From Undaria pinnatifida (lineage: Eukaryota > Sar > Phaeophyceae > Laminariales > Alariaceae): DNA of 64,000 nucleotides. Numbering within the stretch: position 1 is the first letter of the stretch; every line of letters starts with the position of its first letter. Under the pieces are notes generated by a model, which made no database searches, was not told the origin of the DNA, and saw only the letters and a list, made by a program, of their open reading frames with translations. The stretch lies in NCBI GenBank assembly GCA_012845835.1, contig JABAKD010000025.1:9801779-9865778 (forward strand), given 5' to 3'. This document shows positions 35,600-46,937 of the stretch, one piece after another. Made by a program: the position numbers and the translations under genes.

Positions 35600-36895
35600 A
35601 GTACTTCTTGAGATTTCGTCATGACATCAAATCAGCATGTTTATCGGCTCATCGGCTTTCTCCTTTCTCAAGAAAATGGTCGATCATTCGGTGTTCCACA
35701 GATTCTTCTTTCATCTTTCTATGGGGATGAAGAATATATTACACCGCATCATATTGTACGGTGCAATCCATATGATTTCTGGTTTAGCCATCTCATTGAT
35801 TGCATCATCGCGAGCGGAGCCACAACAGACTTCCTGCACGGTAATCAACATCAGGTCTACACCGATCACCAAACATTCATCAGCAGCAGCGACATCAGGA
35901 GCATCACCTCACAGCATAACCCTATAGAGGAGCACATCACTCACTAAATTTATGCCACAGCGCCGGCACGTAGATCAGGTCACATTCAACACTAAAGCTC
36001 ACCAAGAATTTTGGAGCCGTCGGCGCAACGCTTTTTCGGGGGGAGGGGGGGGGGGGGGGCGGGGGGTGTTACGTTTTTAGGTTTCCTCGTTGGCTCTACT
36101 GTATAGCATTGGTATAAGAGGCATAAGGGCAAGTATCATACAAGCTCATAAATCTGACTGGGGTATTTACACATTTATACTGTTGTTGTACTGACTCACG
36201 TCTACCAGGTACCATGTTTTTGAATGTATGGCTCTTTCGCTCTGTCGTGTACGTTTGTTTCGAGTAAGTACCAAACATGTAAGCTCGCAAATTGAACGTG
36301 ACACACGTTCAGTTGTAACACTGGACTACGTATAAACGTCCACAGTTTCTTGTCGATTTTTCTCGATTTTGTAGTTGATCTAGGGAAACGTTAGGGGTCG
36401 CAGTGAACATACAACAGATATTTTCTTGCCCTTATTTTTTAGGATGTAACTCGCTGATCACCAGAGCGGAATCACGAGTAGAGGTTGTGACTACACTCCC
36501 ATAGTCTATTACCGTACAATCTGTATTCGTAGAAATTTCGTTCAAGTGCGTTCGAATGTACATAAGACCGACCAGTACGCATTTTCACTGCTGTACTAAA
36601 GAGGCGTCCACAGTTCCATGTAGTTCTAGTTTAAAATTCAGGGGGCGTGTTTAACACCCAGAAGACTGGTTTTGTTATTCTTTTCTAGGCGTTCCTCGTT
36701 GGTAATTACACCACACACAGTATGCTGGTCCATTCGTATTTTGATTATCTTCAGCGACATGGTCACTTCCATTGCTGTTCATACACCGATGTCCCACTAT
36801 GGTGCACGATTTGTGTATGTTATGTTGAGTATCATGCTTCTCTTTAGCGATTGGCTTTTTATCAAATGGGGGCGTATTGGAATATGGACTTTGCA
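35600..36895. other. No supported gene
   Basis: Continues the CA-rich composition to about 35990, then a poly-G run with interruptions (about 36040-36067), then A/T-richer sequence. No coherent frame found. Confidence 0.4.
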
Positions 36896-36899
36896 GTCA

Positions 36900-37400
36900 G
36901 TTAGTATGTATTTAATTCTTAGTCAGTCACTTGAATATACTGATGGTCAGAGTCATAGACGCGGATAAACACAAAATGCGGCGAAATACGTAGGATTGTG
37001 TTCTTTCTACCCGGCATACGGTATAAAGGTTAATATACATGCATCGGGAGGCTGATCGTAGTACAGGGTGATCATATTACCACCATAGGTATCAGAAGAA
37101 CGTTACAGAGACCGTTACTTATAACATTACAAGAATGTCTTGCACAGAACGTGGCAGGAAACAGGACGGGCTGCCGTAGAGAACACCTGCCCGTAGCTCG
37201 TGAGCAGTCCCGTGATCAAGTGAAGGCACCCCCCACCTCGATCACTGTTTCTACGTGTATTTTTACTTCTCGAGGTATTCCTTCTGTTCTTCCATGTTTT
37301 GACCACATATGCGCCACTTTCACACTATCTTAACTGACATTTCGGTGCCCGCTCTGCAGCGCGTATCCCTGAGTCAGAGCCTAGGCACACATCATTCGTT
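36900..37400. repeat. Imperfect duplicated segment D1, right copy
   Basis: Direct-orientation counterpart of 33990-34560, about 2.9 kb away. It has more stops in the minus-strand frame than the left copy and so appears more decayed. Confidence 0.7.
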
Positions 37401-38178
37401 CATGACACGCAATGCAATCGGCCGGAAACTCACCACAGATAATGTTGGTACTAAAGGAGGGGTAGAGTCATCCCAAGACAGAGGTGAAGCAGGCGGTCCT
37501 AACCTCCTTTGAAGAGCTCAATACCTCACGCGAAATATCACTTCGAAGCCTTTCGCCCGATCAGACCAACAGTTCCATACGCTAGTCCTAAATCAAATAC
37601 ACTCGAAAATTATCGTACTGGCCCATAGTTTCACATTTGAGGAGCTCAACCGGCCAGGTACAAGTTTTATTGCCTCAAACACTGTGCAACCCCTACAATA
37701 AGATGACTCGCTGGAAAACGAATTTTCTCGAAATGATACAGGTTTAACCGGGATTCGTAGTTTTCAAATATTAACCGGAAGGCTTGAGAGATACCCATCA
37801 CTGTACATTTATGTTTCCCAAAGTAGCTGGTACTTTCTTAGAAAGATGGAATGTACAATACCCGTTATTAATGCATGGGACTTTTTTTTAATCAAAAAAA
37901 AAAATTGGTCGCTTGGCCCTCTTGGCGACGACGGTGGTATGACTAAATACATCGCAAGGATACGCACGGTAACAAAGAAACGCACCCCGCGGTACGGGAT
38001 GGTAACAGTTTAGCCGGCCGCTGGCCGAATGCAATTGAGTCTTTCCAAGCGACGGTATAGCAGAAGGTTCCCGTTTGCTTACCGCGAGACGCGAATGGGA
38101 CGGGAAGGCCGGAAGGTATTTGGTTAACGGGACAGGACAGGACTCCACGACGTATTAGCAGGATCGGACGGGACGGGA
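37401..38178. other. No supported gene
   Basis: Unique-looking sequence with an A/T run near 37885-37905. Short frames on both strands carry no recognisable motif. Confidence 0.4.
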
Positions 38179-38499
38179 TCATGGAACGAGTCGGGAACAG
38201 GTCGGGCAATCGGTCGGGTTCATAGTAGGGAAAACGGTCGAGAACACAGTCGGGAAATCGGTCGGGAACGCAGTAGGCGGGAGATGGTCGGGAGATGCCG
38301 TTGGAAAGTTGAGAACCGGATAGGTAACTGGGGATGGTTGGGGTGGTTCTGCTTGAGACGACGAAGCAGACCCGCCGGCACTATCCACCTTCACAAAGTT
38401 CATGCTTGCCATGTCTTGTTCGTGCGCACAGGATGTGTTTGCAGTGTGGGAAAACAGATAACTCGAAGCAGCTGACATATTTTCTAATTCAATTTCCAA
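38179..38499 (-). CDS. Possible Pro/Thr-rich exon over a GGTCGGGAA minisatellite
   Basis: The minus strand reads a Ser/Pro/Thr-rich segment (SASSSQAEPPQPSPVTYPV) followed by repeated FPT-type triplets (FPTDFPTVFSTVFPT). The DNA from 38185 to 38300 is a short-period GGTCGGGAA-like repeat, which alone could give this frame. Pro/Thr stalks occur in brown-algal surface proteins, but no attached domain is visible. Confidence 0.25.
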   Translation of the reverse strand: MEIELENMSAASSYLFSHTANTSCAHEQDMASMNFVKVDSAGGSASSSQAEPPQPSPVTYPVLNFPTASPDHLPPTAFPTDFPTVFSTVFPTMNPTDCPTCSRLVP

Positions 38500-38639
38500 T
38501 TATTCGAATAATTTTGTTTTTCAACACAATTTTCAAGTACAATATATCGACTCATAGATTAAGTTAGTGTAGTATTCACACCTCGGACAGATCATGATCT
38601 ACGTTTCATAATGTAGTACCTTTTTTGAGGATGTCGAAA

Positions 38640-38895
38640 CGTTGTTCAATACTTCGAGTATTATCTAGACCTCATACAGATATATCCCACCCGGCGAAAC
38701 AAATGCATAGCATGCAGATCAGACAGGTACAACCAGGTACTCATGTCAAATCAGACAGATCGTACCGATCCCACCCACACAAATATGACATATGTGTGAA
38801 GTATCTAGATCATACAGATCCCACTCAGGCAAACGTGTGTGTAAGATCTAGATCATACAGATCCATGAGATAAATCTGATCTAGATCCCGCAGAT
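38640..38895. repeat. Degenerate tandem repeat, CTAGATCATACAGATCC core
   Basis: Cores recur near 38665, 38805, 38848 and 38880 with partial CAGATC-type versions between. Several are near-palindromic (AGATCTAGATC). Confidence 0.65.
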
Positions 38896-39780
38896 CCTAA
38901 AGAACATAACCGCCATCACAATCATCACTTTTGCGCCAAATTCGTCGATATGGAGATCAAGACTTCGATTGGGGGGTCTCCCCCTTTTTTACCACCGGGT
39001 CAGAGCTAGTCGTACGAGTGACTCTGTACCCCACCGATTAGGTGATTTTGCTTGGCGCAGAATAGCAAACCATCTTGTTGATAATCCCTATCGAAACTGT
39101 TTAATAGCACGAAATACTATCTAAGGCCCCGAGAAAATCAGTTGGGCAAGTGACCCAGAGCCACTCAGTATGTCACACATTATGGCTCCAAGCGGGACCC
39201 CTATACCGTATACTTGGTCTCGCCAAAACGAGAAACCATACTTACTTAATCCAAGTGTAACCAAAAGAATGGTGTTTACCGCGATGCCCCGGTCATTCGA
39301 CGACTTTGTTCGGGAATATCAACATCATTCGTGGTCACTCTTGGCGCCCGTGGCACCGTATTCATTCGTGGCGCCCCGCTAAATTCATTCCTCGTCTGAC
39401 GCATTGATGTTTTTGAACTTCAGTCCCTTTTTTTTATATTGGTTGCCGCGGGCGTATAACCCGTACTTTTCCGTGCTTTATGCTTGCTCTTATCCTTGCG
39501 CGCACCGTTTGTGAGGGAACATCTGATTACATCCATTCATCTAGCGACTACCATTCCTTGGGACAACAATAGCCGATAGTCGTTGAGATTGTTGATACTA
39601 TTTGGATCAGCTGCTCCAAACAATCTCCTTTACTGGCAAAATATGTACCAGCCTGATGAGAGAAGAGCAGTGGCCGCACATGTATACTATGCGTAGTGTG
39701 GCCTGTTTTCTCCTAATTCCGTGTTTTTGCTCGCTCGTATTTTTTAAGGTTTGTTGTCGCAATATTATACAAATTAAAAA
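38896..39780. other. No supported gene
   Basis: Only short frames without motif content. The right end runs into R1. Confidence 0.4.
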
Positions 39781-40445
39781 ACACTCCAGCTGTGAGATCA
39801 AAGATTCTGCCGAAACTCATCTTTGCAAGCTGTGTGTGATACTCCGATCGCGCGTATTACGGGCTGTGTGTCCTCATTAAGGATATAGGTCGGCGACTCC
39901 CCTTGCAACTACAGTGTAGCTATCAGGGTCAACAGGGTGATGTTAGGCAGTCTGAGCGCGGAAAATATAAAACCCGTTTCTGAGGGGGACAAAATCTGAC
40001 AGCTGTGAAAGGAAATGCTTCAGTTTATCAAGTGAATACTGTAAGCCGAATAACTGGTGACGGGAGGGCGGAGTTTTTAAGGACGTGTGGGGGCCTGGTT
40101 TTGATCAAAAGGGTGGCGGGAGGGGGGGAGGGGGGGAAGGTCAATTTGTTCGTGGAAACTATAAATCCTTCTTGTGGGGGAGCGGGGGGGAAACGTGTCG
40201 GGGGGGGGGGCGGGGGGCGGGGGGGGGGGTCTTTAGGTCGCATAGATGTAGGGGTTTGCTATATGCGTGGTGCTAGGTCTAGGCGATAGTGCGGGTGGTG
40301 GGGAAGGAGGGGGCGTTGGGGGCGGGGGTGGGTGGGAATTGCAGCAGCGGCATGGACTGCTCTAAAACGATAACGTGGCGATATCCAGGGCGTAGAAGTG
40401 TTTATTACTCTGGCGGATTTCGATATTAGGTGGGGCGTTTAAGCA
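39781..40445 (+). repeat. Dispersed repeat R1, second long copy
   Basis: Same order as 20693-21570: ACACTCCAGCTGTGAGATC, GTCGGCGACTCCCCTTGCAA, CTGAGGGGGACAAA, GTTTATCAAGTGAATACTGT, poly-G tracts (40200-40230), GTGCTAGGTCTAGGCGAT and the end GATATTAGGTGGGGCGTTT. It is shorter than the first copy, mostly because the G tracts are shorter. Confidence 0.85.
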
Positions 40446-42430
40446 AGAGAAAGCGAGGAGAAGAAAAAAAAATACATATATAGTTGTGAACGTTTATCTG
40501 TTATTCGGCACGGACTGCAGGTTGTAATACGGAACTGGCACCACTCTGCCCTTGGAACCAGTAACTAGGTGATAGGTAATAATGCAACTAAATAAATATA
40601 CTTCAACCCCTTTAGTATAGTAAGTGCACTAGTAAACGGGCATCGTTGCTGCTCCTAACGTTGATTGGGTCGTGTCATGTGCTTTGATGTCATCTAATTT
40701 ATTTTTGCTTCCTGCATGGTTTGCAACGTTTTGTTTTGGCCGTCGTGCCGTTTTGTTGCATAACATGTAGCTCTTCCTGGGTACCGTGTTCCTCATTTAT
40801 TTCTCCCCCGCGGAACTCACTAACGATCTGGTCGCGGATCTTTGCGGCTGGAGGCTGTTCGTATTTGCGAGCTAGGAAACCTTTCCCAGCGGAATTAAGG
40901 TACAGGCGTGGACCCAACACCACCCCTATCCCTAACCCGGATCGCAAACAAAATCGGTACAGAACGGGCGAGAAACGCGAATGTCCGTTTTCGATATATA
41001 TATATGCTTTTTCCGATAGCGCGGACCACGACCTAGCCCCCGGCCAATTAGGCAGTGAAAAAAAATCCCTCTAGGATTAGTGCGGCCACAATGTTAGGTC
41101 TGCTGCTACCCCCCCATCCGCCATACGTAGCTGTTTTACTCTACACTTTCACACATTGTGTTTACTTTTGTTTCTCATTTTTATTTCTCTTCTTCTTCCA
41201 CTGCAAACATTCTGGTGTGCAGGCTTGAAAACGATTTATCATGTATTTTCCATGTATACGACGTCGTTTCAGGAGTTTGTGACCAAAAAATTTCTCGTCT
41301 AGCAACGAGATTACGAGGCAACGGCAAAGACACTGACTGGCGGAAAGATCAAGTCCTTGCAAAGAACACACGTAACATATTTATACAGTAGTAGGAGTAT
41401 TCTACAGATGTCTAGAAATTGAAAGAAAATACTCGATTCCGGGAGTTTGCGAAGAACGAAAAAACTAGCGTTAAGAACCCCTATTGAATTCGAGCAGGAA
41501 GTAATATAAATAAATATCCAGGCAGTGCAACAGTGGCTGGGCGTAAAAAAAATTGCCAGCATGCGCTGCAGCCCCAAAACATATTTCACTGCCCAGATAC
41601 TCCTCAAGGATACATCAGGCTCCCAACCAAGCTGCCTTTCCCACACATCCGACCTCACAACTGACGTTTTTGGCTAGAGACTGTTGGACTATGTTTTCAA
41701 TATTTCTTCTTTTTTTCCCTCCGAAATGCAACCCGTCCCCTGTTTATGGCTTGGCATGGGGTGGTTTGGTGATCTGATCACTCGCAAGAGTCAGGAGCGG
41801 ACGAAAAGGGTGTAAAAAACTACCGTGTGCATCTTCAACACAACCCAAAGCGTGCGTGGCGTGAATCAACCGTTACCGTTAGGTGGATACAGCATGGAAA
41901 CGAGTGCGGCGATGGGTGCGTAAGCTGTAGCTAGAGCCCAACAAACAGCGCAGAGCAAACAGGGGGTACAGTCGGAGGGAGCGGGAAGAATGGCCAGCTG
42001 AGAGGTTAAGAAGCAGGTTGGGGAAATTCTGCAGCCAGTACAGTAGCAGGGGGGGCGCGGGTGGGAAGCCAAACGTGGGTAATAAAGACCGAATCGATGG
42101 CGTGACAACCCGTGCCGCAACAGCCCGTAACTGCTAGACCGTACAGAGAGGGAGTCGTTGATGTTGGGCAACACGGACTTGGATTCCTGCGGTTCCGAAA
42201 AGCATTCGCTTGCAATGGAGTATATTTCATGGCTAAGTCAGTGCATCCTCCGTTCGAATTGTGAGTAACGCATGCCATGTAATGTGGTACATTTTTCGAA
42301 TAATGATGTGTGTTCCGATCCCATGACAAAAAAAGTCGTAATGAACGCCATTTCAAAACATATTTTGAGTTTAAGAACTGGGCGTTTTGCACGTATTTGC
42401 AAGGCAATTTATTAGACTATGAAAATAGAA
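40446..42430. other. No supported gene
   Basis: Many short frames on both strands. One on the minus strand (41866-42174) ends in a hydrophobic Cys/Ala-rich stretch, but I found no convincing splice partner or family. Confidence 0.35.
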
Positions 42431-42432
42431 AT

Positions 42433-42790
42433 ACACTTCAGCAGTGAGATCGAAGATTTTTTATATACTCTTTTTTGCAAGTTGTGTGTGATACCCCGAT
42501 CGCGCGTATCATTGGGTGTGTGTCCTCATTAAGAATATAGGTCGGCGACTCCCCTTGGAACTACAGTGCATTTGTACCAGGTGATGCTTATCAATCTGTG
42601 CGCGGAAACTACAAACCCGTTTTTTAGGGGTACAAAATGTGACAGCTGGGGAAGTAAATGCATCAGTTTAGCAAGCATATATGAAATCTTCGATCTCACA
42701 GCTGGAGTGTATTTTCATTTTTTATAATATATATAATATATTGTAAGTCGTATAACCGGTGAGGGGAGGGCGGACTTTTGAAGGGCGTGG
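42433..42790 (+). repeat. R1, partial plus-strand copy with internal inverted fragment
   Basis: Carries the left part of R1 up to the GGGGTACAAAATGTGACAGC block. At about 42686-42716 a second R1 start appears in reverse (GATCTCACAGCTGGAGTGTA), so the first 30 bases and this piece could form a stem. An AT dinucleotide tract follows before R1 resumes (GTAAGTCGTATAACCGGTGA). Confidence 0.75.
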
Positions 42791-42794
42791 GGGT

Positions 42795-43255
42795 CGGTCC
42801 GCGCACAGACTAATTAACCACGACATGTTGATCCTGGCACAAGCTACACTGCTGTAATTCAAGCCAGTCGCCGCGGTGGTGTATCAGGTTATCTTTGAGC
42901 CTGGTATAGATAGGTCAGTTTCGTGAGTTCGAGACCCGCTGAGTGCATAGACTACTAGTATCAATTCGTGGGGACTTTTTCATGTGCACAAATTGATTTG
43001 CCGAATGCGCGAGAGCGTGAGGTGTAGCAACACTCGATGAAATATCGACGAGCAGTGGATTGGTGAACCCTATGCGCGATAAAAAACTGAAGGACAAGAA
43101 ACGGGGGCGATAAGGGACGACACCTGTGACCACGGCTTGACCAGGAGCTGGAAAGTAAAAATGTGAGAAAAAAAAACAAGTTCCAAGCGGAGTCGCTGAC
43201 CTATACACACACCCAGTAATACGCGCGATCGGAGTATCACAGTTGGATTGTATTT
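42795..43255 (-). repeat. R1, partial minus-strand copy split by a SINE-like insertion
   Basis: Reads in reverse from CGCGCACAGACTAATTAACC to AGCTACACTG, is interrupted at 42858-43187, and resumes at GGAGTCGCTGACCTAT, ending at GGAGTATCACAGTTGGA. It meets the preceding plus copy head to head. Confidence 0.75.
42874..43180 (+). mobile_element. tRNA-derived SINE-like retroposon
   Basis: Box A-like TGGTGTATCAGG (42877-42888; consensus TRGCNNAGYNGG) and box B-like AGTTCGAGACC (42926-42936; consensus GGTTCGANTCC) are 37 bases apart, a pol III spacing. A body of about 230 bases of unknown origin follows, then poly-A (43168-43176). Flanks match as an imperfect 16-18-base target-site duplication: TTCAAGCCAGTCGCCG (42858-42873) and TTCCAAGCGGAGTCGCTG (43181-43198). 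The empty site is visible in other R1 copies. It carries no protein and would depend on a LINE elsewhere. The head does not fold into an intact tRNA. Confidence 0.75.
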
Positions 43256-43964
43256 ACCTCGTGTAATTTTAGAAAGAAAGTATGATTTTGGCGTTTGCAC
43301 CCTTTTGCGAAAAAAGAAACTTCAAATTAGGTAAATTAAAGAAAGACTGATTTTTCTGATGATCTCGGAGAGAATATAGCACGCGAGGATGAGATGAACA
43401 CGGGAGTTGTTTCGTAATTTTGTTGATGTTTGTCTCGTACTGTAGTCTACAGATAGATACATAATTCGTGTAATACTGCAGGTGATTGCATTTCGATCAC
43501 CTTGAAGTTGTTTTATCTTCAGGCATAGAAGGCGTATCTCGAACCTACCGATACAACAGCGGAAGGAAGCCGGTCCTATAGTATTAAGGTTACCACACCA
43601 AGGACGTCAAAGTTGCCGTAGTGCCGGCACTGAGTGCTTTGGCTTTCCCTTGCTGTCCCGGGCGCTTATTTCATCTAATGCACGCACATGGACCTTCGCT
43701 TTATACAAAATAACTCGAATATAACGAGAGGCGACAATAATAGCAACATTCGATGCAAACTGGCGAGCAGGCGGACCGCTGTAGTTTGATTAGTCCAAAG
43801 ACGTCTTGACCGGCCAAAACTAGACCGTCAACCGACAGCTTCAACTCCAACCGCATTGCTATAGACAGCCGAATGCTGAGTACGTGAACCAATATCAGGT
43901 CCACCACAACAACTTTATCACTACTTACTGCCGTGGGACAAGGAATGCATTGCGCTACCCTTAC
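43256..43964. other. No supported gene
   Basis: Unique-looking sequence between the R1 cluster and the possible exon at 43965. Frames are short. Confidence 0.4.
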
Positions 43965-44270
43965 CGATATGAAGGTGATGGCCACATTCACTTTGAACGC
44001 CACGGCCCATGCGCGGTCACGGGGTGCAGGAGGACGCCCAGCAGAAACCACTCCCGCCCCGGGTCCACGACTTCGGGTGCTGGGAGGTTGCTGATTATCG
44101 CCATCATTCCGCGTAGTAGGTGCACTGTCGATCCCGCCTTTGACGATAGGCTGCACTTGTGTAGATGTGGCGTCAATCACCGAGGCCACAGACAGCATCA
44201 GCCCCACGAACACTTCGATGGGACACCAAACACAGGGGAAGGAGGCAGCTGCTGAATGCCAGGGTAGGTG
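43965..44270 (-). CDS. Possible orphan exon with hydrophobic segments
   Basis: The frame is open from about 44330 and contains VFVGLMLSVASVIDATSTQV, a Pro/Arg-rich linker and WAVAFKVNVAITFIS. It ends at a strong donor TCG-GTAAGG at 43965. Another minus-strand frame across the same bases (MMAIISNLPAPEVVDPG) looks equally protein-like, so the frame is uncertain. A CAG run (44310-44330) lies just upstream. No family recognised. Confidence 0.25.
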
Positions 44271-44330
44271 TTTGGACGCCGGTGCTGAGAGCGTGAGGCT
44301 CCGGGACAGCAGCAGCAGCAGCAGCAACAA

Positions 44331-45097
44331 CAGCTGATGGTGATGAAGGTGAGGATCAAGTCCATAAAAGTTCGAACATTTTCACACGAAGCTAGTACGT
44401 CGTACGAGTTCGTACATTTTTGAATTTTGAATTTTGCACATACTCTACAGCAGTAGTCTACACGAAATCGTATATTTTTGAATCTTGCACGTACAGCAAG
44501 ATATATAGAGCTGTGATCTGTGAGTGGGCACACAAACTACAGCTGTATTTGTATGGACATCATCGTGAAGTACGCGAGAGCAGGTAAGAAACTCCTATTT
44601 GGGCTCAGGCTCGCGGCTTATTGTGATCTCAACGTTGAGCGTAGGATTTTGAAGACTACGAGGTATCATACACTAGGTAGTATTTACGGTGGCGTTCCTG
44701 CCTGAGCACAAACGCTTAGCCGTAATTTCTTATTAAACAAAGCTCTTTCTTAAAATATTAACTCCCAAGTTCTTGACGTAAGTTGCGTACTGTATACCAG
44801 GTACCAGTATACAGCAGTACTGTATACTAGGTATATATGGGTATACGCAGGCACATTATACAGTATCTACACTGCTATGTGTATAGTCTACTATTATATA
44901 ATTGGGTACTGCTGTAGTCATCGGTTAGCGCTCCTTCCGCTTAACATTGTCGTATGGATGCGCAGTATACATTGCCAGGTGGTATTATACTTCTGGTGGT
45001 GTGTTGCACTGGTCCAGTCTGCCAGTATACGCTTCCAGTTCTGATGCAATCCAGTATACTGCTTCATAGCGCAGTTTTTTTATCTCTACTGTTTCAG
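44331..45097. other. No gene; GTATAC-rich stretch
   Basis: Between 44780 and 45060 GTATAC and CCAGTATAC-type words recur many times in both orientations without a fixed period, similar in style to the GGTACCTGGTGCC units near 50150 and 50474. Confidence 0.5.
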
Positions 45098-45505
45098 GCT
45101 ACTCGTTCGAGTGCGCAGCCCGATTTTACGCCACACGTCCATGATATTAAAGTTTGTGCCTTTCCCCGGTGCTCGCTACGTTTTGAACGCAGGTCAAGTC
45201 AAAGCGAGCACACCGGTCCAGTCAGAAACTATCCCAGAGGGGGTCGTTCTTACGCTTTGCGCGGCTATGAAGGGGAAGTCATACTCTGTCGACGAAAACA
45301 TCACGTTGAGGCACGGAAGCAATCAGTGCAAGGCGTCTGATGTGCTTGCCGTCATCAGGAAGGAAGATGTCGCGGAGGATACGTCCTCCATCAACACCCG
45401 GAGGTCGAAGCACCGTTGTATGCTGGTACTGGAGTCGATTGTTTCCGACAAGCACCGGGGAACCTTTTTTCAATCCCGCCTGTCGTGCTCAAGGCGAGAA
45501 TCATT
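45098..45505 (+). CDS. Possible exon, unknown protein
   Basis: A good acceptor (CTCTACTGTTTCAG ending at 45097) opens a frame of about 135 codons with balanced composition: RYVLNAGQVKASTPVQSETI, then MKGKSYSVDENITLRHGSNQ, then a basic segment. It runs into the tandem array near 45510 (SHPPPP), so its true end is earlier. Candidate donors exist but none is compelling, and there is no clear upstream exon. It could be the remaining exon of a gene broken by expansion of the array. Confidence 0.35.
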
Positions 45506-45554
45506 GGTTGTCGATTCCCACCCCCCCCCCCCTTCCCCCCTTTTTATTTCCTCC

Positions 45555-46235
45555 GAGTCTGGTGGAGCAGTGGAGAGTGAAACTTTGTGGCTTATCGTGA
45601 GAGTACCACGGTGCAGCTGGCACCCGTTTATATTTCATAGGAGTCCAGGGTATTGGTTGTCGATCCCCCCCCCCCCCAAACACCCCGTTTTGTTCCTCCC
45701 AGTCTGGTCAAGCAGTGGAGGGTGTAATTTTGTGGTTTATCGTGAGAGTACTCTTGTGCAGCTGGGCCCCGTTTTGGTTTGTTTAAAAAGGAGTCCAGGG
45801 GATTGATTGTCGATTCCCCCCCCCCCCCCACCCCGTTTTGTTCCTCCCAGTCTGGCCAAGCAGTGGAGGGTGTATTTTTGCGCTTTATCGTGATAGTACC
45901 ACGGTGCAGCTGGCGCCCCGCCCCCCTTTTTTTAAGTAGGAGTCCAGGGTATTAGTTGTCGTCGCCCCCCCCCCCCCCCCCCCCCCCCCGTTTTTTTTCC
46001 GCCCAGTCTGGTCAAGCAGTGGAGGGTGCAAGTTTGAGATTTGTCTTGAGCATACCACGGTGCAGCTGGCCCCTGTTTTTTTTCTGTAGGTGTAAAGATT
46101 ATTTTGTTGCCGAGTGTCAAAACAGAAGCCCATCCCCCCTCGCCCCTGGTTGTTTTCCTTGCAGTCTCCTTGAGCAGTGGCGGGTGTAATTTTGAGTTTC
46201 GTTGTGAGAGTACCCCGTTGTAGCTGGCCCCAGCT
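45555..46235 (+). repeat. Tandem array, plus-oriented half (five units of about 150 bp)
   Basis: Units start at CAGTCTGG-like words at about 45555, 45700, 45848, 46004 and 46162. Each contains AGCAGTGGAGGGTGTAATTT, a TTATCGTGAGAGTACCACGG block, GTGCAGCTGG, GGAGTCCAGGGTATTGGTTG (weaker in the last unit) and a C run of variable length. Proline- and glycine-rich frames follow from the C runs. Confidence 0.9.
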
Positions 46236-46930
46236 CACTACGTGTTTATTTTTTACGTGCAGGTTGATAGAGCATACTGGGTATTCGATATTGGCAAGCG
46301 AGAGTACTCCATCTCTTGGTTTGTTGTCCCATCAAACCACAGTAATATATCGGCTAATAAGCCCCTCAAGTATCATATTTTTTTCCCTCGGGAACGTATG
46401 CATTTCAGCTTGGGACACGTGTGGGTTTCAATCAGAAGATATCGTGGCTGAATCCGATGCAGGAGCCCTCATAATCCTATTGAAGTCGTTGATTGGGTCG
46501 TCGTGGCGCGGAAGTATGTTTATTACGATCTCCAGTAACTACTATGCGTCGTCGTATCGCAAACACATCCTGTGAAACGCAGATTTTGACAGGTCCAGTG
46601 ACGCCATCAGTACCCCTCGTATTCATTTTCACGTGCTTAATATATTTATGCAAGCATCCGACACCATGCTCCCCATCAAAAACCGAGTAGCACAAAACGC
46701 GGGTAAAGGGGTACTTACAGGTAAAAGCTCGGCAACCTACTGCTCTGTTGCAAACGAATAACGGAAAACAAGGAGTAGGCGGAAGGTTCTCCGGCGTCCT
46801 CTTTCTTACAAGAAACGAATATGTACCCTCGATATATCATAGTATAAAAAAACTGCTGGCGCATCCATATTGGGGGAAAGAGCACTTTCTATTCGTACGC
46901 TCGATAATCGCAGGCACACCTATAAAAAAT
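46236..46930. other. Centre of the opposed array
   Basis: About 700 bases of sequence without array units separate the two halves. A few 60-130 codon frames occur; none is recognisable. Confidence 0.5.
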
Positions 46931-46937
46931 CAAGGAG

